DNA of 52,949 nucleotides from a virus. This document shows positions 16,253 through 24,980 of this stretch, one piece after another (position 1 is the first letter of the stretch; each line of letters starts with the position of its first letter). The stretch covers positions 1 through 52,949 of the IMG/VR virus record IMGVR_UViG_3300045120_000139, one strand, 5' to 3'. Made by a program: the position numbers and the translations under genes. The notes beneath the pieces were generated by a model. It ran no database searches, had not been told where the DNA came from, and saw nothing but the letters and a program-made list of their open reading frames with translations.

Positions 16253-19200
16253 TTAGTTGACGCCAACGAAGATCTGACGGCCGCCCGCGGTGTTGCGGTT
16301 GACCGTAGAACGGCCAATTCCGCCGCGGAGGTAGGAATTCAGTTCGCGAAGTTCCTTCACCAAGTCGCTCTGGCCGGTCTTGGTACCATCGCCTACAGCC
16401 TGTGCGAGCTCACGCGACGATCCCGGACCGGCGACAGAGTTCGGGCCGCCCAACTTCCCGGCGCTCGCCAGAGGCACGGAGGGGATGGCTCCGAGCTGGC
16501 TGATGTCATACGGCAGCGTCTTGCCCTGAAGCGTTGCGAGGATGTCTTGCAAGAGTCCGGTCTGTTCGTCGCCCTGAGCCGACATCGTCGTGAGCGCAGC
16601 CGCCTGCTTCGTGGCCGCATCGATCTGCTTCGTGACCTGGTCCGCAGTGGTACCCAGCGTCTTAGCGAGCTGGTCAGGCGTCAGTCCGAATTGCTTCAAT
16701 ACTTCCGCGGTCGATTTTCCGGAAGCGAAGGCGAAGTCGCCAATCTTCTGGATCAGGTCGTAAGCTGCCGAGGCTTGGCCTGCCTGAGTCGCCGCGGCCT
16801 GTGCCTGAAGCGCGGCCTTGTTGTTCGCGACCACGTTGATGTTGTTCGGGCCATCGCCGAGCATGGGCGCGCCGTAGATCGCCGCCACGTCTTGCTGTAT
16901 GCCTGCGGAGAGCTTCGCCAGCGCCTGTCCTACAGCGAGCGAGCCCTGCGCCATGATACGAGCTAGGTCTTCCTGCGATGCCCCCGCAAGCCCCGCTGCT
17001 TTGGCCAGCTGATTCGCGGTGTCGATCTGCTGCTGCTCAGCAGAGACGATGCTGGCGAACGAGGAAATGAAGTCATCCCCATAGAGCTGCATTTCGAACT
17101 GAGCATACTTCTGCTTCGCCGCCACGATCTGGCTAGCCGAATCCGTCACAGCGGACGTATAGGTCGCCAGTGCAGCGCCGGCCGCATACCACTGCTCGAG
17201 CTGTTCAGGTGTAAGCGTCGGCAGCGCGGCAAGGAAATCAGCCTTGAACTGCGCCATAGATTCAAGCGGGTTCTCGCCGATCTTGCCGAGCGCGGAGTCG
17301 GATGCTTTCTTGAGAGACGCTTGGTTGGCGGCAGCAAGTTCGGCAGGGCTGAAGAACGCCTGATTGAACGTCTGCACCATCTGCGCGAGGTTCTGTACTC
17401 CCCCAGCAGCATTCGCAACGCCATCAGCGAAGGTGACAAACGCTGCGCCGGTCTTGCCAAGGTCAACGCCGGTCAGTGCCAGCGCGTCCCGCATGATCGC
17501 GGATTCTTGACCGAGCCTGGCGTAGGTATCGACAAGCTTCTCGCCGCCCTGTTGGAGGTCGGTGACGATCTTGGCGATGTCTGTCAGCGTTCCGCCGTCA
17601 CCAAGCAGGTTGATCCCCTGATTGATGTCGGCCGTAGCGGTGACGAGGAAGTTTGCGCCTTCCATCAAAAGGTCGGCACTGCCACGCCATTGCTCAGCAA
17701 TCGCGCTAGCGGCCTTTCCGGCCTCAGACGCCGCGACCGTAGCGACAATGGCTTCAGCGGAGATGCGTGTTGCAGCAAGTTCCTGCGAGGCTTCCTCGTA
17801 CTTCTTGCCGAGGATGTCCACCACATACTTCGTGGAAGTGACCTTGCCCTTCTTGTCGTAGGTATTGACGATGTCGAGCGCTGCTTGGATGACTGGCGGA
17901 ACTTCCGTCTGCATCTTGTGCGCAGCCGCGACCATGATCTTCTGGACTGAGTCGAATAGCTGCTGTGCGGCGTCCTGCGCGTCCTTTCCTGGATCCACAG
18001 TCTTGTTGCGATACTTCGTGCCGGAGAACAGCGCGCCCTGCTTGGACTGGCTCAGGAAGGCAGTGGCGTCTCCACCACCAGCGCCGATGCTAAGTGAAGT
18101 CGTACTTCCCTTCGTAGACCATGCCGTGCCGAACAGCTTGCCGCCACTGAACTTGTCGATCAGCATGGCCGCTATAGCGATCCAGCCGACAACCGGGATA
18201 GCCGCAAGACCTGCACTCAGTCCACCAGCAAGCGCTGCACTCACGCCAGCTCCGGCGAAGTAGGTTCCTACGCCGTAGGCAAGACCGCCGGCAACGCCCG
18301 CCGCACCACCGCCGGCAGCCTTGAACTCATTGACCCCGGCGAATACGCCACCTGCAACACCGATGCCCTGACCCAGCGCGGAACCATATCCGCCATAGTT
18401 CAATCCACCGATCGAGGCGCCGGCTTGAGAACCAGCGAAAGCTCCGGCGCCTGTATAGCCTTGCGCAACGGAGCCCGTAAACGCGCCAGCGCCGCCAGCG
18501 CCTGCAGCAAATCCTGTGGCCGTGCTGCCGCCAAAGAATCCGTTCCAGAGATTCTTCCCTGCGCTCAGCCATGACGATGGCGAGAACAATTGGAACCCAC
18601 CGCCAGCGGCGCTTCCAGTCGCGCCTACGCTGCCACCGCTCAGAACTTGCTGCGAGCCGCCGCTGTTGATCAGCGCATTGACAGCTCCTCCTGTCCCACC
18701 ACCTCCACCGAAGGCCGTGTTCGCCATCGTCGGAAGCAACTGGAACCCGGCGCCCATACCCTGCTGGCTGCCAAAGATCGAGTTGAGAATCGGATTGATG
18801 ATTGCAAGCTTGGCGAAATAAGCAATGATCTGCTCGACGGTTTGCTTGGCAAGGTCTTTCAATCCCTTCATCAAAGAACCGCCGTTTACAAGAACCTTGG
18901 CGAAGGTGTCTGCGATTCCATTGCCTGCGGTAACCCAGATGGACTGCCAGCCCTTTGCTGCTTCGGTGTTTAGCTCAAAAGCTTTCTTCTGATCGTATAG
19001 ACCAGCCGTAACGCCAGCAATGCGATCCTGCGTTGTCTTGAGCGTTGGATTGAGGATGCCAAGTTTTGTGTAATCTGCTTGCTGGGCTTCGGTCAGGTTA
19101 TCCCACCACTTGACCTGCTCCTGAATCGCCTGTGTGATTTCTTTCTGGCGATCTGTCAAACCAATGAGCGACTCTTCATCCTTAACCTTGTCGAGGTATT

Positions 19201-20764
19201 TTTGGACGGAATCATTTTGCTTGACGAATTCTTTCGTCTCTTCCTGCAGAGCCTTGACGTTCGCCTGAGTCTTGGCGATGAGGTTGGCCTTGGCGCGAGC
19301 CAGGTCATCGGCCTGCTTGCCAGACTTAGCGGCAAGGTCGAGCTCGTGCTGATAGGCGTCATTCGCTGCAATGATGTTCTTGATGTAATCGCCATACATC
19401 TTCTGCAGCGGGCCGAGTTTGCCTCCGAGCTGCGCGATGATCTCGGCATCCTTGGCGAATGCCATGTTCAACTGCTCGTGTGCTTTCGCTGCGGCATCTG
19501 CCGCGGCTGCATTCGCAATTAGCGGCGCAGCGGCTTCCTTTGTTGACTTCCCTACGTGATCTGCGCCCTTCGCGGTCTTTTCTAGGCCATCGAACAGCGC
19601 ATCAGAAGCTGCGGTCGCATTCGCAAATGCCTGAGTCCATCCACCGCCTACCGCGTCAGTGATTTTCGCACGCGCTGCGGCAAAACGCTCACCAATGCCA
19701 GCCACGCGCGCTTTAAGCTCGGCGTCGGCTGCATCCATCCCCGCTTTGTCGAGATGGAAGGCTGCAGTCAGACTCTTTCGCGTGCTTTCGGCAAAAGCGT
19801 CGATGAGCTGCCCAGCTGCGCTAAATGTTTCCTTTACAGCGTCATAGAATCCGACGATGGTCTGCACGACCGCACTGATAATCTCCTTGGCTGCGATCAG
19901 CGCCAGGACAAGATATTTCGCACCATTGGCGACAGTCGTGGCGCTGTCGTTGTAGCCATCGGCCGTCTTGCCAGCCTCCACCCATGAATCACTGAGCCTA
20001 TCTAGCGACGGCAGCAATTGAGCTACAACGGCATTCGCGAATCCCTTGGCTTCTATGCCGAGCTTCGACAGATTGTCGTTGAATTGCTCGGCCTGCTTTG
20101 CTGTTTGCGTGGAAATGACCGCGCCGAACTTCTCCGCCTCTTCGCGCGCTCCTGCGAATCCTTGCTTTCCAAGGTCGTTGAGAAAAGGAATCAAATTGGC
20201 GCCGGATTTTCCGAAGAAGGCCTGCGCGTCTGCGGTCTTAGTAATGCTTGCGCCGTAGCTTGCGAATTTCCCAGCAGTATCGCCAAGCAAATCCTGCATC
20301 GAGCGAACATTGCCATTGGCGTCTTTCACAGATACGCCGATTGCCTTGAACGCTGCTGCGGCTTCTTTGTTCCCTCCGGCAGCCTGAGCTGCGATCTTGG
20401 AGAACTTCTCCATACCGCCCTGTAGGTCTTCCATGCTGACGTTAGCCAGCTTCGCAGTCACGCTCAATGAAGACAATGACTCGACGGACAGACCTATTTT
20501 CTGGGATGCCTTTCCAAGCTGGTCCGCCGTCTCAATCGCCTGCTTGCCGAACTCCAGCATCTTGTCGATGGCGAACGCAGCAGCGACCTTCCCGGCGATG
20601 TCCTTGAGGCCGTCGCCAATGCCATCAACTGCGCCCTGGATGCTGCGCTTGATCTGATTCGCGCGCTGGTCAGCCAGCCGCTGTGCCTTGGTGAACGCGT
20701 CTTCGAACTTCGCGTAGTCCAGCACCATGTCATAAGTAAAACTTCCAAGCTGTGCACCGGCCAT
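16253..20764 (-). CDS. Tape measure protein
   Basis: 1503 residues, the longest gene in the window. It begins MAGAQLGSFTYDMVLDYAKF and has long Ala/Gln/Lys-rich helical stretches, a hydrophobic helix near residues 282-305 (YLVLALIAAKEIISAVVQTI), and a broad Gly/Ala-rich hydrophobic region in the middle. This is the typical tape measure pattern. It sets tail length and is ejected with DNA. The length implies a tail of roughly 200 nm by the usual 0.15 nm per residue (established rule of thumb). It sits downstream of the tail chaperone. Confidence 0.9.
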   Translation of the reverse strand: MAGAQLGSFTYDMVLDYAKFEDAFTKAQRLADQRANQIKRSIQGAVDGIGDGLKDIAGKVAAAFAIDKMLEFGKQAIETADQLGKASQKIGLSVESLSSLSVTAKLANVSMEDLQGGMEKFSKIAAQAAGGNKEAAAAFKAIGVSVKDANGNVRSMQDLLGDTAGKFASYGASITKTADAQAFFGKSGANLIPFLNDLGKQGFAGAREEAEKFGAVISTQTAKQAEQFNDNLSKLGIEAKGFANAVVAQLLPSLDRLSDSWVEAGKTADGYNDSATTVANGAKYLVLALIAAKEIISAVVQTIVGFYDAVKETFSAAGQLIDAFAESTRKSLTAAFHLDKAGMDAADAELKARVAGIGERFAAARAKITDAVGGGWTQAFANATAASDALFDGLEKTAKGADHVGKSTKEAAAPLIANAAAADAAAKAHEQLNMAFAKDAEIIAQLGGKLGPLQKMYGDYIKNIIAANDAYQHELDLAAKSGKQADDLARAKANLIAKTQANVKALQEETKEFVKQNDSVQKYLDKVKDEESLIGLTDRQKEITQAIQEQVKWWDNLTEAQQADYTKLGILNPTLKTTQDRIAGVTAGLYDQKKAFELNTEAAKGWQSIWVTAGNGIADTFAKVLVNGGSLMKGLKDLAKQTVEQIIAYFAKLAIINPILNSIFGSQQGMGAGFQLLPTMANTAFGGGGGTGGAVNALINSGGSQQVLSGGSVGATGSAAGGGFQLFSPSSWLSAGKNLWNGFFGGSTATGFAAGAGGAGAFTGSVAQGYTGAGAFAGSQAGASIGGLNYGGYGSALGQGIGVAGGVFAGVNEFKAAGGGAAGVAGGLAYGVGTYFAGAGVSAALAGGLSAGLAAIPVVGWIAIAAMLIDKFSGGKLFGTAWSTKGSTTSLSIGAGGGDATAFLSQSKQGALFSGTKYRNKTVDPGKDAQDAAQQLFDSVQKIMVAAAHKMQTEVPPVIQAALDIVNTYDKKGKVTSTKYVVDILGKKYEEASQELAATRISAEAIVATVAASEAGKAASAIAEQWRGSADLLMEGANFLVTATADINQGINLLGDGGTLTDIAKIVTDLQQGGEKLVDTYARLGQESAIMRDALALTGVDLGKTGAAFVTFADGVANAAGGVQNLAQMVQTFNQAFFSPAELAAANQASLKKASDSALGKIGENPLESMAQFKADFLAALPTLTPEQLEQWYAAGAALATYTSAVTDSASQIVAAKQKYAQFEMQLYGDDFISSFASIVSAEQQQIDTANQLAKAAGLAGASQEDLARIMAQGSLAVGQALAKLSAGIQQDVAAIYGAPMLGDGPNNINVVANNKAALQAQAAATQAGQASAAYDLIQKIGDFAFASGKSTAEVLKQFGLTPDQLAKTLGTTADQVTKQIDAATKQAAALTTMSAQGDEQTGLLQDILATLQGKTLPYDISQLGAIPSVPLASAGKLGGPNSVAGPGSSRELAQAVGDGTKTGQSDLVKELRELNSYLRGGIGRSTVNRNTAGGRQIFVGVN

Positions 20765-21250
20765 TTATTTAGCTCCAGCCTGTTTTGCTGCGCGATCGAT
20801 TCCAGCCTTCAGCTTGTCGCCCACGATCTTGATAAGCTGCGGCTGCACGACTTGAATGGCGGGGCGGAAGAACGGACGTGCGGCCATCTTTGATGTGCCG
20901 TACTCCAAGAACTTCCAATAGAATGGGTTGTCTGCGAAGGTCAACTCGACGCCAGCCTTTGCGGCACGGCGGAGCAAGCGCTTGACCTTGCGAGCTATCT
21001 TGATCTTGCGAACGAGCACAGAGTAATGGACGGTTGCGCCGATTCTCTGCGGCTGTCGATCGCGATAGGTGATGATGTTGTTGCGCAGGTTTCCCGTGCG
21101 CATAGGTGCATGCGCTACGACTTCTGATTGCAACGCCTTTGCTCCGGCGAACACAGCGCCATTGAGCACCGTCTTTTTGATCTTGTCGGATAGCTGATTG
21201 AGCTGGCGCTTCATCTCTTCGATGCCAGTCAATTTAACGGTCGAGGCCAA
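20765..21250 (-). CDS. HK97 gp10-like tail/neck protein
   Basis: 161 residues starting at TTG 21250, which has GGAG 8 bases upstream. An upstream in-frame extension crosses a terminator and is unlikely. Signature: QSEVVAHAPMRTGNLRNNI, and near the C-terminus FLEYGTSKMAARPFFRPAI, which is diagnostic of the HK97-gp10 family (tail completion/neck). In most phages this gene lies upstream of the tail tube gene. Here it lies between the chaperone and the tape measure. Confidence 0.85.
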   Translation of the reverse strand: MASTVKLTGIEEMKRQLNQLSDKIKKTVLNGAVFAGAKALQSEVVAHAPMRTGNLRNNIITYRDRQPQRIGATVHYSVLVRKIKIARKVKRLLRRAAKAGVELTFADNPFYWKFLEYGTSKMAARPFFRPAIQVVQPQLIKIVGDKLKAGIDRAAKQAGAK

Positions 21251-21261
21251 GGCTATGCTCC

Positions 21262-21292
21262 GAAAAGAAAGGCCGCTGGAGCAAGCGGCCTT
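21262..21292 (-). terminator. Rho-independent terminator after the tail chaperone genes
   Basis: On the minus strand AAGGCCGCT pairs with AGCGGCCTT across a 6-base loop and is followed by TCTTTT. It lies between the stop of the GT-type extension (21300) and the gp10-like gene, probably reducing transcription into the tape measure. Confidence 0.7.
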
Positions 21293-21299
21293 GAGGTAA

Positions 21300-21928
21300 C
21301 TACCATTCACCAAGAAGCAAGTCGTCGATGTGACCTTCTTCCTCGCCTTGATCCTTGAACAGCATGCAATCCTGCATCGATAGCTTTCGCCCTGACTTAG
21401 GATCGGCGTTGATGTTGATCAGGGATGAATGCAGGTAGGCGACCGGCATCTGGAAGTTGCTGCGGTCGTCAATCGGGCTGATGGTTGCGAAATAAAGGAA
21501 CTCGGAAGCGTCGCGATGCGTCAGCTTGCGCTTCGCCTCACGCGGGGTGAGCCCGGTTCTGACGAACAAGGCCCACCAGACGAACTCCGAGCCCTCTACG
21601 CGTTTTTTGCTTCAGCCTGCGACTCGGCATCCATGCCGTTGATGTGCAGCGCTTCCTTCTCCAGACGCTTTCCGATGGAAGCCGGGAATGCCTTGGCCTG
21701 GTCGAAGGTGATCGGCTCGCCGTTCTCGCTGCATGTCGCTGCGATGATGTTGGGTCCGAAAGCCTCCATCGCCTGCCGCTTCTTCTCGGCGTCTTGATGG
21801 TTCAGGGCCGCTGAGATGTTCTGCAGCAATCCATAATTGGACTCGCGCACGAGGAAGGTTCGCTTCTTTCCCTTGCGCTCGATTACCACTTCGCTGGTCA
21901 GATATTCGTCGTTCTGTTCTGTGCTCAT
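21300..21928 (-). CDS. Tail assembly chaperone, -1 frameshift product (GT-like)
   Basis: Joint product of the frame starting at 21928 and the -1 frame ending at 21300. Zero-frame codons read GCA AAA AAC GCG TAG at 21610-21596. The slippery heptamer A-AAA-AAC is at 21608-21602. After slipping, the frame continues KKRVEGSEFVWWALFVRTGLTP and on to GEW, with no stop, giving about 209 residues. This matches the lambda G/GT arrangement, in which the extension recruits the tape measure protein. Slippage efficiency cannot be read from sequence. Confidence 0.8.
21596..21928 (-). CDS. Tail assembly chaperone, unshifted product (G-like)
   Basis: 110 residues from ATG 21928. Acidic-basic soluble protein (SEVVIERKGKKRTFLVRESN; PITFDQAKAFPASIGKRLEKEA). 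It lies between the tail tube gene and the tape measure gene, with a slippery site near its stop, so it is assigned as the G-type chaperone. No enzymatic motif is expected. Confidence 0.8.
   Translation of the reverse strand: MSTEQNDEYLTSEVVIERKGKKRTFLVRESNYGLLQNISAALNHQDAEKKRQAMEAFGPNIIAATCSENGEPITFDQAKAFPASIGKRLEKEALHINGMDAESQAEAKNA
21602..21608 (-). promoter_or_regulatory. Slippery heptamer A-AAA-AAC for -1 ribosomal frameshift
   Basis: Reading on the minus strand the zero frame is GC A AA A AA C, exactly the X-XXY-YYZ form, two codons before the TAG stop. Slippage by one base opens the -1 frame down to 21300. Confidence 0.8.
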
Positions 21929-22029
21929 GTTCGTTTCCTGCCGTTAGATAGACGCAATCGGCGTGACGCACGCGCCACGGCAAGGGAGCGCGCTTTATGC
22001 GCGCCACGCCGACCGCAAGAGGAATGCCG

Positions 22030-22503
22030 TTAAGCCTTGAAGTGAAAGGTGCGGGCACCGGTACGCTGGATGGAAGCGGACGACTTCACATTGGCATTGA
22101 CCGCCAGATCGAGTGGGACGTCGGCGACGTAACCCAGGAAGCTGATATACGTGCGCGTGGTCGGGTAAGTCACAACGCCGGTTCCTGCGTTCACGGTAGG
22201 GAGCGCCGTGCCGTCCGAGAGCGCGACGATCCAGGTGTTCGTCGTATCGTTCTCGTCCATATGGATGAGATCCTGATGTGAGACCTTCGACGGATCGAAA
22301 TCCAGATCGATTGTCAGCGCGCCAGGATTCGGCATGCCAGGGCCGAATTCCATTTCCAAGCTGTCCAAGCAGGTCTCGTCGATCTGAGGCTTTGCGCCAC
22401 CCAGACCTTGTACACCCTTCGGACAGCCGAGCTTGACCAACGAATAACCGTTGGAGTTGTTGAAAACAAAAAACACCTCTGTACCTTTTGTGCGAACTGC
22501 CAC
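22030..22503 (-). CDS. Major tail tube protein
   Basis: 157 residues from GTG 22503, which has AAGGAG 8 bases upstream. Typical tube features: FNNSNGYSLVKLGCPKGVQG, ETCLDSLEMEFGPGMPNPG, then LTIDLDFDPSKVSHQ and a beta-rich C-terminus ending FHFKA. Placement directly before the G/GT chaperone and after the tail completion gene supports it. It would polymerise into the non-contractile tail tube. Confidence 0.82.
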   Translation of the reverse strand: MAVRTKGTEVFFVFNNSNGYSLVKLGCPKGVQGLGGAKPQIDETCLDSLEMEFGPGMPNPGALTIDLDFDPSKVSHQDLIHMDENDTTNTWIVALSDGTALPTVNAGTGVVTYPTTRTYISFLGYVADVPLDLAVNANVKSSASIQRTGARTFHFKA

Positions 22504-22515
22504 GACTGTTCTCCT

Positions 22516-22698
22516 TCATCGATGAAGGCGCCGGTTGACGCCAGGAACGGTTGCTTGCCCAACCGGTTTGCGACGGAGCGCTCCGTCGTATTCGAATGTT
22601 CTATGCGGTCCTATCGCGCCGCGGGTCGCCGGATTCACCGCGCTACCGTATTGCGAAGCTACCGGAGGCTGACTAGACGCCAGCCCAGTACACGACAC
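22516..22698 (-). CDS. Doubtful small ORF in the gap before the tail tube gene
   Basis: 60 residues from a GTG with a poor ribosome site. The sequence (SQPPVASQYGSAVNPATRG ... RKPVGQ) has no recognised family. It fills most of the gap between the tail completion and tail tube genes, so that stretch is either this small gene or an untranslated leader of the tail tube message. Confidence 0.25.
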   Translation of the reverse strand: MSCTGLASSQPPVASQYGSAVNPATRGAIGPHRTFEYDGALRRKPVGQATVPGVNRRLHR

Positions 22699-22718
22699 AC
22701 ACTTGATCGCGCGTCGAA

Positions 22719-23099
22719 CTAATTTTCACGGGCTATGAAGAACTCCGCGTCCAGGCTCCAGCGGAATAACTTCGTGTCAGGCTCGAACAATGGTTCCGGG
22801 CCGCGCACTACATGCGTCACACCTTCCATTGCCGCCAAGGCGCGTTCGGACAGAATCCGCGCGCTTGTCTGGAATGCCGAATAGCAGTCGATCTGCACGA
22901 GTTGATCATCATCGTCAGGTGGGTCAGATAGGTTGTTATTCGGGATGCTGCTGATGATGCTCCACACGATGTAGCTGAGCTGATTTCCGCTGGCGTCCTT
23001 GGTCTTGCTCTCATCCAGCACGATCTGCTGGAAGATACGCTCGCCAACCAACTCCGTTACGCCGCCCCAGTTCTCCAAGGTCTGCTGTACCGGAGGCAT
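22719..23099 (-). CDS. DUF3168-like tail completion/terminator protein
   Basis: 126 residues. Features: PPVQQTLENWGGVTELVGERIF at the start, SYIVWSIISSIP, DDDDQLVQIDCYSAFQTSAR, and the end FRWSLDAEFFIAREN. The pattern Y(I)VW ... VQIDCY, followed by VTHVVRGPEPLFEPDT, fits the DUF3168 family (HK97/SPP1-type tail terminators). It precedes the tail tube gene as expected. Confidence 0.8.
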   Translation of the reverse strand: MPPVQQTLENWGGVTELVGERIFQQIVLDESKTKDASGNQLSYIVWSIISSIPNNNLSDPPDDDDQLVQIDCYSAFQTSARILSERALAAMEGVTHVVRGPEPLFEPDTKLFRWSLDAEFFIAREN

Positions 23100-23100
23100 T

Positions 23101-23610
23101 TCAGTTCACCTCGAAGCAGCGCAGCGCGCTATTCGGCGTGCGGTTGATGATTCTGAAACCTGCCTTTTTCATCTCACCGCCGAGTGCCGCAAGCTGCACG
23201 GCGAAGAAGTTGAAGCGTTCCTGCGTAGTGTTGCGCAACGGCTCGGGATGCAGTCCGAAGTAGTGCGTGCCGTGATTATCGAAGCCGTGCAATTCGATCT
23301 CCTTGATTCCGGTTTCGCAGCCCATGCGACGCGCGACTTCCAATCCGAGGACACCAGAGCTTGAGCCACGCTGCACGTAGTCGCTGAACACCTGTTCGAC
23401 GCCGACGATCTTGTTACAGCTGAACTTGCGGCCAGCGAACTCGCGCGCCGATGGATGCTCGCGCCACCAAGAATGGTCCTGCGCACACAATGCAGCGGCC
23501 CACGGCGCCAGCTGGTATGCGTTGTTGATCGCGATGCAGCGTTCAGCACGCAGGCTATCTGCAATCGACTGGGACATACTCGGTCCCGTCGCAAGTAAGC
23601 AAATCTTCAT
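23101..23610 (-). CDS. DUF115/glycosyltransferase-like phage protein
   Basis: 169 residues from ATG 23610; longer in-frame extensions upstream overlap the neighbouring gene. It opens MKICLLATGPSMSQSIADSL, a nucleotide-binding-type start, then AINNAYQLAPWAAALCAQDHSWW. Near the end it has ELHGFDNHGTHYFGLHPEPL and INRTPNSALRCF. I know this pattern from phage proteins annotated as DUF115-like or glycosyltransferase-like. Substrate is unknown. It stands at the tail side of the sugar-gene block. Confidence 0.6.
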   Translation of the reverse strand: MKICLLATGPSMSQSIADSLRAERCIAINNAYQLAPWAAALCAQDHSWWREHPSAREFAGRKFSCNKIVGVEQVFSDYVQRGSSSGVLGLEVARRMGCETGIKEIELHGFDNHGTHYFGLHPEPLRNTTQERFNFFAVQLAALGGEMKKAGFRIINRTPNSALRCFEVN

Positions 23611-23764
23611 CGGGTATTTCCATGCGCAACAGCTGCTCGCCATTGTCGCGGTTTTCGATAACGGTCTGGACGCTCCATTGGTGACCGTCGCCGAGCCACA
23701 TCTTGTCGCCAACCACCTTCAGCACGCCGTCAGGCGGCAAGTAGACCATCTGCGAGGTAGCCAT
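23555..23764 (-). CDS. Hypothetical protein, 69 aa
   Basis: ATG 23764 overlaps the glycosyltransferase stop (TAATG). Contains VYLPPDGVLKVVGDKMWLG and VQTVIENRDNGEQLLRMEI, suggesting a small beta-rich domain. Its 3' end overlaps the next gene by 56 bases. No family recognised. Confidence 0.55.
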   Translation of the reverse strand: MATSQMVYLPPDGVLKVVGDKMWLGDGHQWSVQTVIENRDNGEQLLRMEIPDEDLLTCDGTEYVPVDCR

Positions 23765-24414
23765 TAGCCGACGTGTTCCATTTCGCGGCGCGCAAAGTGC
23801 CACAAGTCAGCCGCTGGCGCGCTGGTGTAGTAGTCAAACGCGGGCATTCCGGCAGTCCAGTGAAGCACCTTTCCGCCTTCGTGCTCCTGGCCCTCATCCA
23901 CCAGCCGATTCCATTCGGCAGGCAGTGCGCCGATCTCGCTGTCCTTCAAGAAGCGCAGCCCTAGCAGGTCAGCCGGCAGCAGTTCATTGATATCGATGCG
24001 CCACGCCGGATGCGCGCAGTTGAAGATGGCGACGGACATCCAGTTCTTGCGCTCATAGTTCAGGTTCGGGCATTCCATAGATGTGCAGCGGTACTTCGTG
24101 CGGTGCTGTGTCTTATAAGGCGGATGCTTGACAACCTGAACCGCGAACTGCGGATCGAACAGCGCATCGAGCTCGGCAATGTCGCCTAGGCACAGCATGT
24201 CGCAGGCGTCGGCGAAGATGGCGTGGCCCTGATAACCCATCAGCTTTGGCACTAGGAAGCGCGAGAGCGTGAACGCGTTCGACCCCTCGCCCATTCCCAT
24301 CGATGCAAGCGGCGTGATGCTCACCGGCACAGTGGCACGGCGCAGGACGCTATCGGCGAAGACATGGAACCCGAGGCTTTCCCTGATGTCGTGCCCCGCA
24401 AAAAGATTTATCAT
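23764..24414 (-). CDS. Glycosyltransferase (GT-A type, GT8-like)
   Basis: 216 residues. The protein has SNAFTLSRFLVPKLMGYQG followed by AIFADACDMLCLGDIAEL, where DACD resembles the metal-binding DxD motif in the nucleotide-sugar site. Next come AELDALFDPQFAVQVVK and MSVAIFNCAHPAW, then HWTAGMPAFDYY near the end. These are features of GT8-type transferases. It could decorate virion protein or host surface sugar; substrate not visible. ATG 24414 sits beside a hairpin. Confidence 0.7.
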   Translation of the reverse strand: MINLFAGHDIRESLGFHVFADSVLRRATVPVSITPLASMGMGEGSNAFTLSRFLVPKLMGYQGHAIFADACDMLCLGDIAELDALFDPQFAVQVVKHPPYKTQHRTKYRCTSMECPNLNYERKNWMSVAIFNCAHPAWRIDINELLPADLLGLRFLKDSEIGALPAEWNRLVDEGQEHEGGKVLHWTAGMPAFDYYTSAPAADLWHFARREMEHVG

Positions 24415-24417
24415 AGC

Positions 24418-24453
24418 GAGGCCCCCAGCGACTGCGAATCGACTGAGGGCCTC
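24418..24453. other. Hairpin between divergent glycosyltransferase and HNH genes
   Basis: GAGGCCC (24418-24424) pairs with GGGCCTC (24447-24453). It separates the minus-strand gene start at 24414 from the plus-strand HNH gene at 24480. There is no T-run. It might be the border of an inserted homing-endonuclease cassette. Confidence 0.3.
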
Positions 24454-24479
24454 TGACCAATCAGCACTGGAGATGCTTC

Positions 24480-24980
24480 ATGGCTACCACAGATTCTACC
24501 GCGCTCGTCGCTAGGCTTCGCGAACTTCTCACCTACGATCCATCCACCGGCATTCTCAGATGGCGTGTTGGCAAGTCCAACGTCAAGGCTGGAAGCGTGG
24601 CCGGCGGCCTGAATGATCAAGGCTACATTTTGCTCAGAGTCGATCGCGTTGCCATGCGCGCGCACAGAGTAGCGTGGGCAATCATGACTGGCTCCATTCC
24701 AACCCTTGAGATTGATCATAAGAACAGAATTCGATCAGATAACCGATGGGAAAATTTGCGCGAAGTAACGCACGCCCAAAACTTCGAAAATCTCAGCATG
24801 CGAAAGGACTGCCGGCATGGATTTAGAGGTATCGAATTGCACAGCAGCGGCCTCTGGAAAGCCCAGCTCACGATAAACAAAAAACGCATTCGTCTTGGCT
24901 ACTTCAAAACGCCAGAAGAAGCATTTCAAGCAAGACTAGCCGGCGAGGCTAAATATTTTAAGAATCAGCGGGTCGCCTAG
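24480..24980 (+). CDS. HNH homing endonuclease with AP2-like DNA-binding domain
   Basis: 166 residues on the strand opposite to all neighbours. HNH core: AHRVAWAIMTG (H62), LEIDHKNRIRSDNRWENLREVT (residues 77-97). The C-terminus, GFRGIELHSSGLWKAQLTI-KKRIRLGYFKTPEEA, fits an AP2 domain. ATG 24480 has GGAG upstream. The gene is more AT-rich than its neighbours and overlaps the methyltransferase 3' end by 23 bases. This is the usual look of a free-standing mobile endonuclease inserted between genes. Confidence 0.9.
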   Translation: MATTDSTALVARLRELLTYDPSTGILRWRVGKSNVKAGSVAGGLNDQGYILLRVDRVAMRAHRVAWAIMTGSIPTLEIDHKNRIRSDNRWENLREVTHAQNFENLSMRKDCRHGFRGIELHSSGLWKAQLTINKKRIRLGYFKTPEEAFQARLAGEAKYFKNQRVA

